Assembly (NCBI GenBank): GCA_026168605.1
Contig: JAPFDX010000001.1
Coordinates: forward strand, 248,001-312,000
DNA: 64,000 bases
Direction: 5' to 3'
From: Roseburia sp.
Lineage (GTDB): Bacteria > Bacillota > Clostridia > Lachnospirales > Lachnospiraceae
The notes beneath the pieces are model-generated. The model was not told the DNA's origin. It saw only the letters and a program-made list of their open reading frames with translations, and made no database searches. This document shows positions 33,959-41,834 of the stretch, piece by piece. Made by a program: the position numbers and the translations under genes. How positions within the stretch are numbered: the first letter of the stretch is position 1; each line of letters starts with the position of its first letter.

Positions 33959-34987
33959 ATATTTTGCAGCGCTTCGCCTACGGTCATCGTCAATCGCGGC
34001 GTAATGCTTTCTGGTGGTATTTACATCCTTGTGCCCAAGCACATCTGCAACCAGATAGATATCCCCCGTCTCGCGGTAGAGAGAAGTGCCGTAGGTACTC
34101 CGCAGCTTGTGCGGTGTGATATGCTTTAAATTTGTGATAAGTTCGGAATATTTTTTGACCAGCTTTTCTACGGAGCGCACGTTGATCCGGCGGTTCTGCA
34201 TCGAGAGAAAAAGTGCATGGATGCTCCCGTCTGCGGCGGTGATCTTCTGGCGTTCCACCATATAGTCAAGGAGCGCTTCCCGTACCTCTTCTCCAAAGTA
34301 TACGACAACCTCTGCGCCACCTTTGCGGTGGATCCTGATGCCGTTGTTGCGGAAATCGACATCCTGCATATCCAGTCCGACACATTCGGAGACACGGATA
34401 CCGGTTCCAAGAAGCAGCGTCATCATGGCAAGGTCACGTTTTTTTGTCTTTTCGTGGTATTTCTGCTGTCTGGCAGTCAGATTTTCGCCGGATTCCACCT
34501 CGTCTAACAGTCGCGCAACCTCGTCAATATCCAGCCTTACAATATTCTTTTCGTGGATTTTGGGCATATCCACCTTGACGGCAGGGTCATTCTGTATCAG
34601 TTCATTTTTATAAAAATAGCGGTAGAATGAGCGGAGAGAGGCGAGCTTGCGCTTAATGCCGCGCTCATCGTTTGTGTGCTCGACGCCGTCTTTTTCATAA
34701 TATTTTAAATAGGAAAGATATTCCTCGATATCCATCGGCGTGATCTGATCCAAAAGGGAAATCGGAAATTCCCGTATCTCCATACGTTTACAAACCGGAT
34801 TGACATCGTGCAGATAATCAAAAAAGCATCCGATGTCATAGGCATAGGCAAGCCGTGTTTTCGAGGACGTGGTCGGCTCGATCCCAATAAAAAACTGCTT
34901 ACAGAAAACAGGAAGCGTCTCAAGGATTCTGCGCAGCTTCACTTCATTTTTCACATTTACATTTTCATAATAGGCTTTTTCTTTCAT
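33938..34987 (-). CDS. Tyrosine recombinase, XerC/XerD-like
   Basis: A 349-residue tyrosine recombinase. The N-terminal SAM-like core-binding domain covers about 15-150. The catalytic set is complete: R198 (GTGIRVSE), K222 (HRKGG), H293 and R296 (HKLRSTYG), H319 (GHKDVNTT), Y329 (KHYAAI). TGGGGAT precedes the ATG at 34987; the open frame continues into dtd but that is not coding. No excisionase, attachment repeats or phage genes flank it, so a housekeeping Xer role (dimer resolution) or a relic of an element are both possible. Confidence 0.88.
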   Translation of the reverse strand: MKEKAYYENVNVKNEVKLRRILETLPVFCKQFFIGIEPTTSSKTRLAYAYDIGCFFDYLHDVNPVCKRMEIREFPISLLDQITPMDIEEYLSYLKYYEKDGVEHTNDERGIKRKLASLRSFYRYFYKNELIQNDPAVKVDMPKIHEKNIVRLDIDEVARLLDEVESGENLTARQQKYHEKTKKRDLAMMTLLLGTGIRVSECVGLDMQDVDFRNNGIRIHRKGGAEVVVYFGEEVREALLDYMVERQKITAADGSIHALFLSMQNRRINVRSVEKLVKKYSELITNLKHITPHKLRSTYGTSLYRETGDIYLVADVLGHKDVNTTRKHYAAIDDDRRRSAAKYVKLRDV

Positions 34988-35078
34988 AAAAATCCCCATT
35001 AAACTATTCGTTAAACTTGTGTTTTGCGAATAAATATATTTATCCCTATACAAACTCAAATACGTCTCTTTTTCTACA

Positions 35079-35531
35079 TCACTTGCAGATTTCATCCGAA
35101 TCCAGAAGAATCGTAAACGGTCCGTTATTTAAAAGCTGGATCTTCATATCGGCGCCGAAAATTCCGGTCTGGACCAGAGGAACTGATTTTTTGCATTCCG
35201 CAATGATATACGCATACATTTCCTCTGCGAAATCCGGTTTGCCGGCACGGACAAAAGACGGACGGTTTCCCTTTTTGCAGTCGGCATATAGCGTAAACTG
35301 CGAGATCAGTAACAGACCGCCGGACACATCCGCCAGGGAAAGATTTGTTTTTCCCTCCGCATCTTCAAAAATACGCAGTCCGATCAGCTTTTTTATCATT
35401 TTATCGGCGATCTCCTTTGTGTCTGAATCCGACATCCCGATGAACACCAGAAAACCGTTTTCAATTTTACCCGTCACCGTCCCGTCCACGCTGCAGGAAG
35501 CGGAGGTCACGCGCTGTACTACAAATCTCAT
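35079..35531 (-). CDS. dtd: D-aminoacyl-tRNA deacylase
   Basis: A 150-residue Dtd that hydrolyses D-aminoacyl-tRNAs and glycyl-tRNA(Ala). The two active-site motifs are present: LLISQFTLYAD (SQFTL) and KGNRPSFVRAG (NRPSF, in place of NxGP). MRFVVQRVTSASCSVDG is the usual start. A stretch of 91 bases separates it from the recombinase start; the divergent TtcA-like gene lies on its other side. Confidence 0.95.
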   Translation of the reverse strand: MRFVVQRVTSASCSVDGTVTGKIENGFLVFIGMSDSDTKEIADKMIKKLIGLRIFEDAEGKTNLSLADVSGGLLLISQFTLYADCKKGNRPSFVRAGKPDFAEEMYAYIIAECKKSVPLVQTGIFGADMKIQLLNNGPFTILLDSDEICK

Positions 35532-35590
35532 AATTCAAGTATCCTTTCCCAACATCTTATAATTGCTATTATAGCATAAATAAACATGAC

Positions 35591-35619
35591 TTGCACAAAT
35601 AAAAAAGACCCACTATAAT
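35591..35619 (+). promoter_or_regulatory. Promoter of the TtcA-like gene
   Basis: TTGCAC (35591-35596), 17-base spacer and TATAAT (35614-35619), 42 bases before the ATG at 35661. Confidence 0.65.
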
Positions 35620-35660
35620 TGAAAAAGTATTTAAAAAGTCTCATCGGAGGTGACAGACAA

Positions 35661-36383
35661 ATGAAACTTCAGCAATTATACAGTCATGTCAGGAAAGCGG
35701 TCGATGATTATAGGCTCATCGATGCGGGAGATAAAATTGCGGTCGGCATCTCCGGCGGCAAGGATTCCCTGACGCTGCTCTACGCTTTAAGCGGACTGCG
35801 GCGTTTTTATCCGGAGCCATTCGAGCTGGCAGCCGTGACCGTTGATCTTGGTCTGGAGGATACCGACTTCTCTGCTGTGACGGCGCTCTGCGACGCGCTG
35901 GAAGTTCCATACTACGTCGTACACACCCAGATCGGACAAATTCTTTTCGAGGAAAGGCGCGAGTCCTCACCCTGCTCGCTCTGTGCCAAAATGCGCAAGG
36001 GCGCCTTAAATGAAAAGGCAAAAGAGATCGGCTGCAACAAAATTGCCTACGCACACCACATGGACGATGTGATCGAGACAGCGCTGCTCTCCCAGCTCTT
36101 TGAGGGACGGTTTTATGTCTTTCCGCCAAAAACGTATTTCGAGGATACCGCTCTTTCCGTGATCCGACCGATGATCTATGTCACGGAGGCGGAGGTGAAA
36201 GGTTTTCGGAATAAGTACAATCTTCCGGTCGTCAAAAATCCATGCCCGGTGGACGGTCATACCAAGCGCGCCTATGTAAAATCACTGCTCCGCCAGATCA
36301 ATCTGGAGCATCCCGGTGTAAAGACAAGACTGTTTCACGCCGTTTGCACCGGAAATATCGAGGGCTGGACACCCGGAGCATAG
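35661..36383 (+). CDS. TtcA-family tRNA thiolation enzyme
   Basis: A 240-residue PP-loop ATPase of the TtcA/TtuA group. The PP-loop SGGKDS is at 31-36. The [4Fe-4S] ligands expected of TtcA are C105 and C108 (PCSLC) and C195 (NPCPVDG). YAHHMDDVIETALLSQLFEGR is typical. TtcA makes 2-thiocytidine 32 in tRNA; in Firmicutes the exact product is less well established. GGAGGTGA seven bases upstream sets the ATG at 35661. Confidence 0.88.
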   Translation: MKLQQLYSHVRKAVDDYRLIDAGDKIAVGISGGKDSLTLLYALSGLRRFYPEPFELAAVTVDLGLEDTDFSAVTALCDALEVPYYVVHTQIGQILFEERRESSPCSLCAKMRKGALNEKAKEIGCNKIAYAHHMDDVIETALLSQLFEGRFYVFPPKTYFEDTALSVIRPMIYVTEAEVKGFRNKYNLPVVKNPCPVDGHTKRAYVKSLLRQINLEHPGVKTRLFHAVCTGNIEGWTPGA

Positions 36384-36423
36384 GTCGGAGAACAAAAGAT
36401 TGCGCAGCAATGTCCTATGTCAC

Positions 36424-36478
36424 AAAAAAAGACCGCTGACTTTTTCACATGACGATGTGTGGTCAACGGTCTTTTTTC
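36424..36478. terminator. Bidirectional terminator between the TtcA-like and cytidylate kinase-like genes
   Basis: AAAAAAGACCG (36425-36435) pairs with CGGTCTTTTTT (36467-36477); after one C/A mismatch the stem continues TGAC/GTCA, with a small inner hairpin CACAT/ATGTG. A- and T-runs on both sides suit convergent transcripts. Confidence 0.85.
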
Positions 36479-36490
36479 CATATTTAGTTA

Positions 36491-37123
36491 CTACTTCTTC
36501 TGTGCATCCATAATCTCACGGAATTTCAGAATCATATCGACGCATCCGTCAATTCCAAGCTTACTGGAATCCAGTGTGAGGTGATAACTGGAAGAATCGC
36601 CCCACTTCTTGCTCGTGTAGTAATTATAGTAGCTGGCGCGCTGCTTATCCTGCTTGATGATGTAATCTCTTGCCTTATTCTCTGTCGTATTGCCCTCTTT
36701 GCAGATGGAGCGGACGCGGTAGTCCATGTCCGCATGGATAAACACATTGATGCAGTCCGGGTTATCTGCCAGCGCATAGTCGGAGCATCTTCCGACGATT
36801 ACGCAGGACTCACGCTCGGCAATCCGCTTGATCGCGTCAAACTGCGCGAGGAACACCTTGTGATTCAGAGGCATATCCAGAAACGGTGTAGAACTGTAAC
36901 CGTTCATCGAATAGGTGTCCATCACCAGTGAATATAAAAAGCTGCTTGTCGGTCTCTCATCGTGGTTCTCGAAGATCTCCTGACAGAAACCGCTCTCCTT
37001 TGCCGCCTGCTGTAATAATTCCTTATCATATAGTTTGATCCCCAGCCGTTCCGCAAGCCTGGTACCGACATCTTTACCGCCGCTGCCGAACTCTCTGCCA
37101 ATGGTATAAATCTTATTTCCCAT
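36491..37123 (-). CDS. Cytidylate kinase-like family protein
   Basis: A 210-residue P-loop protein of the cytidylate kinase-like family (Pfam PF13189), distinct from true CMP kinase. The N-terminal YTIGREFGSGGKDVGTRLAE is the Walker A-like loop and LGIKLYDKELL follows; CVIVGRCSDYAL and VFIHADMDYRVRSI are further family blocks. Substrate is unknown; related clostridial proteins are numerous. Monocistronic by context: a 76-base gap from the RluD-like gene and a strong terminator downstream. Confidence 0.85.
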   Translation of the reverse strand: MGNKIYTIGREFGSGGKDVGTRLAERLGIKLYDKELLQQAAKESGFCQEIFENHDERPTSSFLYSLVMDTYSMNGYSSTPFLDMPLNHKVFLAQFDAIKRIAERESCVIVGRCSDYALADNPDCINVFIHADMDYRVRSICKEGNTTENKARDYIIKQDKQRASYYNYYTSKKWGDSSSYHLTLDSSKLGIDGCVDMILKFREIMDAQKK

Positions 37124-37199
37124 AAACCATCCCGCCTTTCACATTTTGTATAACTTGATTATAATACATTTTTAGGAAAATTAAAAGAAATAATTGAAA

Positions 37200-38132
37200 T
37201 TACCGCATACTTCGCAAATCTTTTAATATTTTCTCAAAATATTCGGGCAAAGGCGCGCTCACCTCGAAATATTTTCCGGTGGACGGATGGATAAATCCGA
37301 TCGTCATCGCATGGAGTGTCTGCCCCTGCAGCCGGTAAGGGCTTTTTCCGTTGGAATACAGTGTATCGCCGAGCAGCGGATGACCGATACTCGCCATGTG
37401 CACACGGATCTGGTGGGTTCTCCCTGTCTCCAGCTCAAATTCCATATAGGTATAGCGGGAAAAACGCTCCAGTACCTTATAATGGGTAACGGCGCGCTTT
37501 CCGTTTTTCTCATTGATCGCCATCTTCTTCCGGTCGACTGGATGCCTGCCGATGGGTGCGTCGATCACGCCCGCATCGTCCTTGACATGACCGCACACAA
37601 TGCCGCGGTAACGGCGCGTCACGGAATGTTCCTTGATCTGCGCAGCGATCTGCACATGGCTTTCATCATTTTTACAGACGATCAGGGAGCCTGTCGTGTC
37701 CATGTCGATCCGGTGGACGATACCCGGCCGTATCTCGCCGTTGATGCCGGAGAGACTGTCATGGCAGTGGTACATCACTGCGTTGACAAGCGTCCCGGAG
37801 GCGTGTCCCGCGGACGGATGGACGACCATCCCCTTTGGCTTGTTGACGATGAGAACGTCATCATCCTCGTACAGAATGTCAAGCGGAATATCCTCCGGAA
37901 GAATCGGCGTCTCCACCGCATCGGGAATCTCGACAGTGATGATGTCGTCCGCCCTTAGCCGGTAATTTGCCTTCTGCGGCACATCGTTGACCGCTACATG
38001 ATTTTCTTTGATCAGTTTCTGAAAAAAGGAACGCGACAAACCGGAGCCGCTCTGCTCAAACAGCAGCCCCAAATATTTGTCCAGACGTTCTCCCTCATAT
38101 GCGCCCCCGACCTCAAAGCGTTCCGTATTCAT
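37200..38132 (-). CDS. RluD-family pseudouridine synthase
   Basis: A 310-residue rRNA pseudouridine synthase: S4 domain (ERLDKYLGLLF and SRSFFQKLIKENHVAVN) and a RluA-type catalytic domain with VHRIDMDTTGSL (catalytic Asp) and TGRTHQIRVHMASIGHPLLGD. The lspA-rluD pairing is typical and supports RluD-type (23S helix 69) specificity. The start overlaps lspA by four bases. It ends the long minus-strand unit that begins at the HlyD-like gene. Confidence 0.93.
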   Translation of the reverse strand: MNTERFEVGGAYEGERLDKYLGLLFEQSGSGLSRSFFQKLIKENHVAVNDVPQKANYRLRADDIITVEIPDAVETPILPEDIPLDILYEDDDVLIVNKPKGMVVHPSAGHASGTLVNAVMYHCHDSLSGINGEIRPGIVHRIDMDTTGSLIVCKNDESHVQIAAQIKEHSVTRRYRGIVCGHVKDDAGVIDAPIGRHPVDRKKMAINEKNGKRAVTHYKVLERFSRYTYMEFELETGRTHQIRVHMASIGHPLLGDTLYSNGKSPYRLQGQTLHAMTIGFIHPSTGKYFEVSAPLPEYFEKILKDLRSMR

Positions 38133-38656
38133 ACCGTCTCCTTTTTCCGGGAGGGAAAGATGCGCTCAAAATCAGCCTCCTTATAGTAAAACAGCCCTAA
38201 AATGATCAAAAGTCCTGCCGCGACCGTAACATAGATGTCCGCCACATTGAAGATCGGGAAATCGATCAGGCGGAAATAGAAAAAGTCCACGACATAGTTC
38301 TGCACGAGGCGGTCGATAAAATTGCCGACAGCGCCCGAAAAAAACAGCACGGCGATGATGTTCATCCAGAGAAAGCGGCGCTCGCCCGGTATGCGCACCA
38401 GATACAGGTAAACAAGGACAAGCAGCACCACGGAAGTCAGTATCAGAAAAAAGAGCTGCCGCCCCTCAAGCATACCAAAGGCAGCGCCACGGTTTTCAAG
38501 ATAGCGCAGCTCAAAAACGTCCTGCCACAGCACGATGGCATCCTGCCCTTTTAAGTGGGTGACTGCGAGACTTTTTGTGAGCTGGTCAAGTAAAATAAGC
38601 AAGGTGGAAATAAAAAGTCCGATAAGCCCCTTGCAAAGTCTGGAACACGTCCGCAT
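38129..38656 (-). CDS. lspA: Lipoprotein signal peptidase
   Basis: A 175-residue signal peptidase II with four membrane helices that cleaves prolipoproteins. The conserved blocks are DQLTKSLA near the N-terminus, LRYLENRGAAFGML, FFSGAVGNFIDRL with the first catalytic Asp, and VDFFYFRLIDFPIFNVADIYVT with the second. AAGGAT upstream fits the ATG at 38656; a longer open frame would overlap aroB. A lipoprotein D,D-carboxypeptidase elsewhere in the window is a potential substrate. Confidence 0.95.
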   Translation of the reverse strand: MRTCSRLCKGLIGLFISTLLILLDQLTKSLAVTHLKGQDAIVLWQDVFELRYLENRGAAFGMLEGRQLFFLILTSVVLLVLVYLYLVRIPGERRFLWMNIIAVLFFSGAVGNFIDRLVQNYVVDFFYFRLIDFPIFNVADIYVTVAAGLLIILGLFYYKEADFERIFPSRKKETV

Positions 38657-38678
38657 AACAATCCATCCTTCCAATTTC

Positions 38679-39776
38679 TTAATCTTCACGACACACATAG
38701 GAAATGGCATCCAGAAGCTGTGTGTCTGTCAGCTCCCGGTCGATATAGGCGTTTCCGATTTCTGATAACAGAATAAATTTCACCCGGTTTCCGATCATTT
38801 TTTTGTCCGATTTGGTTGCGGCGAGGACGTCGCCAGGACGGATGCCGCTGATGGAAGTGGAAAATCCAAAGGAAACCAGACATTCGCGGATATCCTCCAC
38901 ATCCTCAGCCGTCAGATGCCCGCACTGCATGGAAAGATACGCCGCCGACAGGATCCCAAGCCCGACACACTCCCCGTGAAAAAGCGAGAAATCGCAGAGC
39001 TTCTCGATGGCGTGACCGATGGTATGACCAAAGTTTAAGAGCGCCCGCTCTCCCTTTTCCGTGGGATCATGCTCTACCACTTCGCGCTTGATCCGGCAGC
39101 TTCGCGCTACCATCTCCTCCGTAACGGCAGGGTCAAGCGAGAAAATAGATGATACATTTTCTTTCAGCCAGCGATAGTAGGCTGCATCGCGGATTAGCCC
39201 GTGCTTGATGATCTCACCCATGCCGGAAATGATCTGCCGCCTGGGCAGGGACTTTAACACGGAGAGGTTGATGTACACAAGCTTTGGCTGACAGAACGCA
39301 CCGACCATATTTTTGTACTGCAGGAAATCGACGCCCGTCTTGCCGCCGATGCTGCTGTCCACCTGCGACAGTAACGTGGTCGGCATCTGGATAAAATCGA
39401 TGCCGCGCAGATAGGTCGCAGCGGTAAATCCGGTCAGATCACCGACGACGCCGCCGCCGAGCGCGACCAGAAAATCCCTGCGGTCAAAATGGTGTAAGAT
39501 CAGAAATTCATAGAGACGGCTGACCGTTTCCAGATTCTTGCTGTGCTCTCCCGCCTCAAAGGCAAAAATCTGCACACAGTCAAACTCCTTTTGCAGAAAG
39601 CCCTGCACTTCTGACGCATAAAGAGGTTCCACATTGGAGTCTGTCACGACGCAGACTTTCTGGTCACGCTGGTAGCCAAGCGCCTTTAAGTGCCCGCACA
39701 GCGCCCCAAAATCTTCTGTCAGTTCAATCGTGTAAATCTGTCTGCCCTCCGCCGCAACGGGAATTGATTTCGCCAT
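38679..39776 (-). CDS. aroB: 3-dehydroquinate synthase
   Basis: A 365-residue AroB, the second step of the shikimate pathway (DAHP to 3-dehydroquinate; NAD and a divalent metal). LVALGGGVVGDLTGF is the NAD-binding region, PTTLLSQVDSSIGGKTGVD the substrate loop, and the metal ligands lie in GEIIKHG, LNFGHTIGHAIE and FHGECVG. GAGGAG upstream of the ATG is clear. It lies between ylmH and lspA without other shikimate genes. Confidence 0.96.
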   Translation of the reverse strand: MAKSIPVAAEGRQIYTIELTEDFGALCGHLKALGYQRDQKVCVVTDSNVEPLYASEVQGFLQKEFDCVQIFAFEAGEHSKNLETVSRLYEFLILHHFDRRDFLVALGGGVVGDLTGFTAATYLRGIDFIQMPTTLLSQVDSSIGGKTGVDFLQYKNMVGAFCQPKLVYINLSVLKSLPRRQIISGMGEIIKHGLIRDAAYYRWLKENVSSIFSLDPAVTEEMVARSCRIKREVVEHDPTEKGERALLNFGHTIGHAIEKLCDFSLFHGECVGLGILSAAYLSMQCGHLTAEDVEDIRECLVSFGFSTSISGIRPGDVLAATKSDKKMIGNRVKFILLSEIGNAYIDRELTDTQLLDAISYVCRED

Positions 39777-39790
39777 AAGTCTCCTCCTTG

Positions 39791-40543
39791 TCAGTTTCGG
39801 TATAACCGGTAGTGAAATTTGAGACGCCCTTTGTTCGTCTCCCCCTGTACGCTCTCATAGACAAACCTGCCGAAACCGCGCACGGATATGACGTCTCCCG
39901 GGCGGCAGGCATATGTCACGCCAGTCGTCATTCTGCCGTTTACAAAGACCTTTTCCTGCCGGAACAGTTCCAGAGACTGACTGCGCGAGAGCTTATAAAC
40001 GCAGGCGATCATGGAATCAAGCCGGTTCGAAGTGATGATGCCCGTAAGCTCATCGGGCGTCTGGGTATCACGGATCTCCTCCGGCTGACATTCCTCGAGT
40101 GTGACCACCGTGTGTCGGATTTTTGTGAGATTCTCTTTGAAATAGTCCGCAACGTTTTCCGCGCACAGAAGATACCACACGCCGTCCCCCGGAATGATGT
40201 CGCCGATTTTGCTCCTGTCCACGCCGAGGTTCATGATCGAGCCTAAAATATCGCGGTGTCCGAGCTTCTCGGCAAATTTCGGATAGGACGGTTTGATGCA
40301 AAACGCTGTGATCGGATAATTCCACGCATAGTAAAGAGCATCAGGAAGAAATGCAATCATCTGACGCTCTGCAAAGGGGACACCGCCGAAGCTCTCGGTC
40401 TTTGTCTCAAAGAGCTTTTCGGACTGGTGGTAAATATTCAGTTCGTTTAGATTGAGAAAATCGCTGAACAGCACGATTCCCTTGCGGTTTGCCTGTCTGG
40501 ACAGATCCATCAGGCGTTTCCTGATAAGTTCTTGTTCGTTCAT
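39791..40543 (-). CDS. ylmH: YlmH-like S4-domain RNA-binding protein
   Basis: A 250-residue protein of the YlmH/RqcP2-type family. The central region includes YPITAFCIKPSYPKFAEKLGHRDILGS and the S4 domain is C-terminal (about 175-235: SNRLDSMIACVYKLSRSQSLE, then VFVNGR). Bacillus YlmH acts in ribosome quality control. It follows sepF with a 2-base gap. The ylmG gene often found between sepF and ylmH is missing here. Confidence 0.92.
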   Translation of the reverse strand: MNEQELIRKRLMDLSRQANRKGIVLFSDFLNLNELNIYHQSEKLFETKTESFGGVPFAERQMIAFLPDALYYAWNYPITAFCIKPSYPKFAEKLGHRDILGSIMNLGVDRSKIGDIIPGDGVWYLLCAENVADYFKENLTKIRHTVVTLEECQPEEIRDTQTPDELTGIITSNRLDSMIACVYKLSRSQSLELFRQEKVFVNGRMTTGVTYACRPGDVISVRGFGRFVYESVQGETNKGRLKFHYRLYRN

Positions 40544-40545
40544 AG

Positions 40546-41094
40546 TTAAAAGTCTGTCTGTATATTTCTGCCGTTAAAAGAGTCTACCAGATTCAGAAAG
40601 TCGCCGGAAATGTCCACGGACGCCGGTGTGATGATAAATATGTAGTTGGAGATCTTCTGGAGATTTCCGCTGATCGCAAAGCACGAACCGGAGGTAAAGT
40701 CAATGATCCTCTGCGCGATTTCCACATCAAGCCCCTCTACATTCAGCACGACCGTGCGGTTGTTTAACAGTGTCTCCGTGATCTCTCTTGCATCCTCCAC
40801 GGATGTCGGCTTGATCACACAGACCTCCATGTTGTTGCCGGAGGATTTCTTCACCGGACGGATCGGCGTCACCTTCGGGGAAGTCTTTGGTGTCTTCTCA
40901 TGATACGATCTGCCGGAATCGTAATCGTCCTCGTCGTCATAATCCTTCGCCTTCTTCTCCTTGCGGAAGGAGGACTTTGGCTTTATCTCCTCTTCCTCGT
41001 AATCGTCGTCATAGTCGTAATCTTCATTATAAAAATCATCATCGTCATCCGGATTCAGACGCATGATGTTTAAAAATTTATCCATCATTCCCAT
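40546..41094 (-). CDS. sepF: Cell division protein SepF
   Basis: A 182-residue SepF that polymerises and anchors FtsZ to the membrane. The N-terminal amphipathic helix is MGMMDKFLNIMRL, followed by a very acidic low-complexity linker (about 13-65) and the folded domain (about 90-175: VCVIKPTSVEDAREITETLL and DFTSGSCFAISGNLQKIS). AGGAG eight bases upstream sets the start at 41094; the earlier ATG at 41112 lacks one and would spoil the helix. Confidence 0.95.
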   Translation of the reverse strand: MGMMDKFLNIMRLNPDDDDDFYNEDYDYDDDYEEEEIKPKSSFRKEKKAKDYDDEDDYDSGRSYHEKTPKTSPKVTPIRPVKKSSGNNMEVCVIKPTSVEDAREITETLLNNRTVVLNVEGLDVEIAQRIIDFTSGSCFAISGNLQKISNYIFIITPASVDISGDFLNLVDSFNGRNIQTDF

Positions 41095-41112
41095 TTTATG
41101 TGCTCCTGCCAT

Positions 41113-41808
41113 CTAGCTGTTTTGATATATTCTCTCACCGAAAATACCGGTCCCCACGCGAACCATGGTCGCCCCCTCTTCAATCGCAACCATATAATCG
41201 CCGGTCATACCCATAGACAGTATTTTCATAGATACATTATGTATGTTTTTATTCGTTATGTCAACAGATAATTGCTTTATTTTGCGGAAATACAGACGGT
41301 TATCCTCAGCGTCCGACACGTTCGGCGCGATGGTCATAAGCCCCTCGATCCGCACATTTTCAAGCCTTGCGATCTCCTCGACCAAAAGCATGGCGTCCTC
41401 CGCCGAAGTGCCGAATTTGGATTCCTCTCCAGCGATATTGACCTCGACGAGGATCGGAACGGTGATGTTTTTCTTTTTCGCCTGGATGTTGATCTCCTCC
41501 GCGAGACGGTAAGTATCAACCGAGTGGATCAGGGCAACCCTGCCCACAATATATTTCACCTTGTTGCGCTGGAGATGGCCAATCATATGCCAACTGATAT
41601 CCTCCGGCAGCTCGTCCATCTTCTGACACATCTCCTGCACCTTGTTCTCGCCAAATGTGCGGATCCCGGTGTCATAGACCTCTTTTAACATGGAGACGGG
41701 TTTCGTCTTGCTCACGGCGATCAGTGTGACTTCCTCTCTCGATCTCCCGGCGCGCTCACACGCCGCTTTCATGTTCTGCTCCACGGCAGCTAAATTTTCT
41801 TTTATCAT
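41113..41808 (-). CDS. YggS/YlmE-family PLP-binding protein
   Basis: A 231-residue alanine-racemase-like barrel that binds pyridoxal phosphate and keeps PLP homeostasis; it has no known catalytic activity. The PLP-lysine is in LIAVSKTKP; FGENKVQE, WHMIGHLQRNK, VNIAGEESKFG and LSMGMTGDY follow. GGAGGG upstream supports the start at 41808 rather than 41823. The yggS-sepF-ylmH order is that of Bacillus ylmE-ylmF-ylmH. Confidence 0.95.
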   Translation of the reverse strand: MIKENLAAVEQNMKAACERAGRSREEVTLIAVSKTKPVSMLKEVYDTGIRTFGENKVQEMCQKMDELPEDISWHMIGHLQRNKVKYIVGRVALIHSVDTYRLAEEINIQAKKKNITVPILVEVNIAGEESKFGTSAEDAMLLVEEIARLENVRIEGLMTIAPNVSDAEDNRLYFRKIKQLSVDITNKNIHNVSMKILSMGMTGDYMVAIEEGATMVRVGTGIFGERIYQNS

Positions 41809-41834
41809 GAGTTTTCCCTCCATAAAAATAAATT

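Noticed and set aside
35030-35043. 14-base perfect palindrome ATAAATATATTTAT upstream of the recombinase as a dif site
   Set aside because: It lacks the 11-6-11 layout and conserved arms of known Firmicutes dif sites; more likely AT-rich promoter sequence.
33938-35095. Integrated mobile element marked by the tyrosine recombinase
   Set aside because: No excisionase, relaxase, phage genes, tRNA target or flanking direct repeats; neighbours are housekeeping genes.
34988-35095. Recombinase N-terminal extension into dtd
   Set aside because: The extra 36 residues overlap the dtd coding region and have no ribosome binding site; the start at 34987 does.
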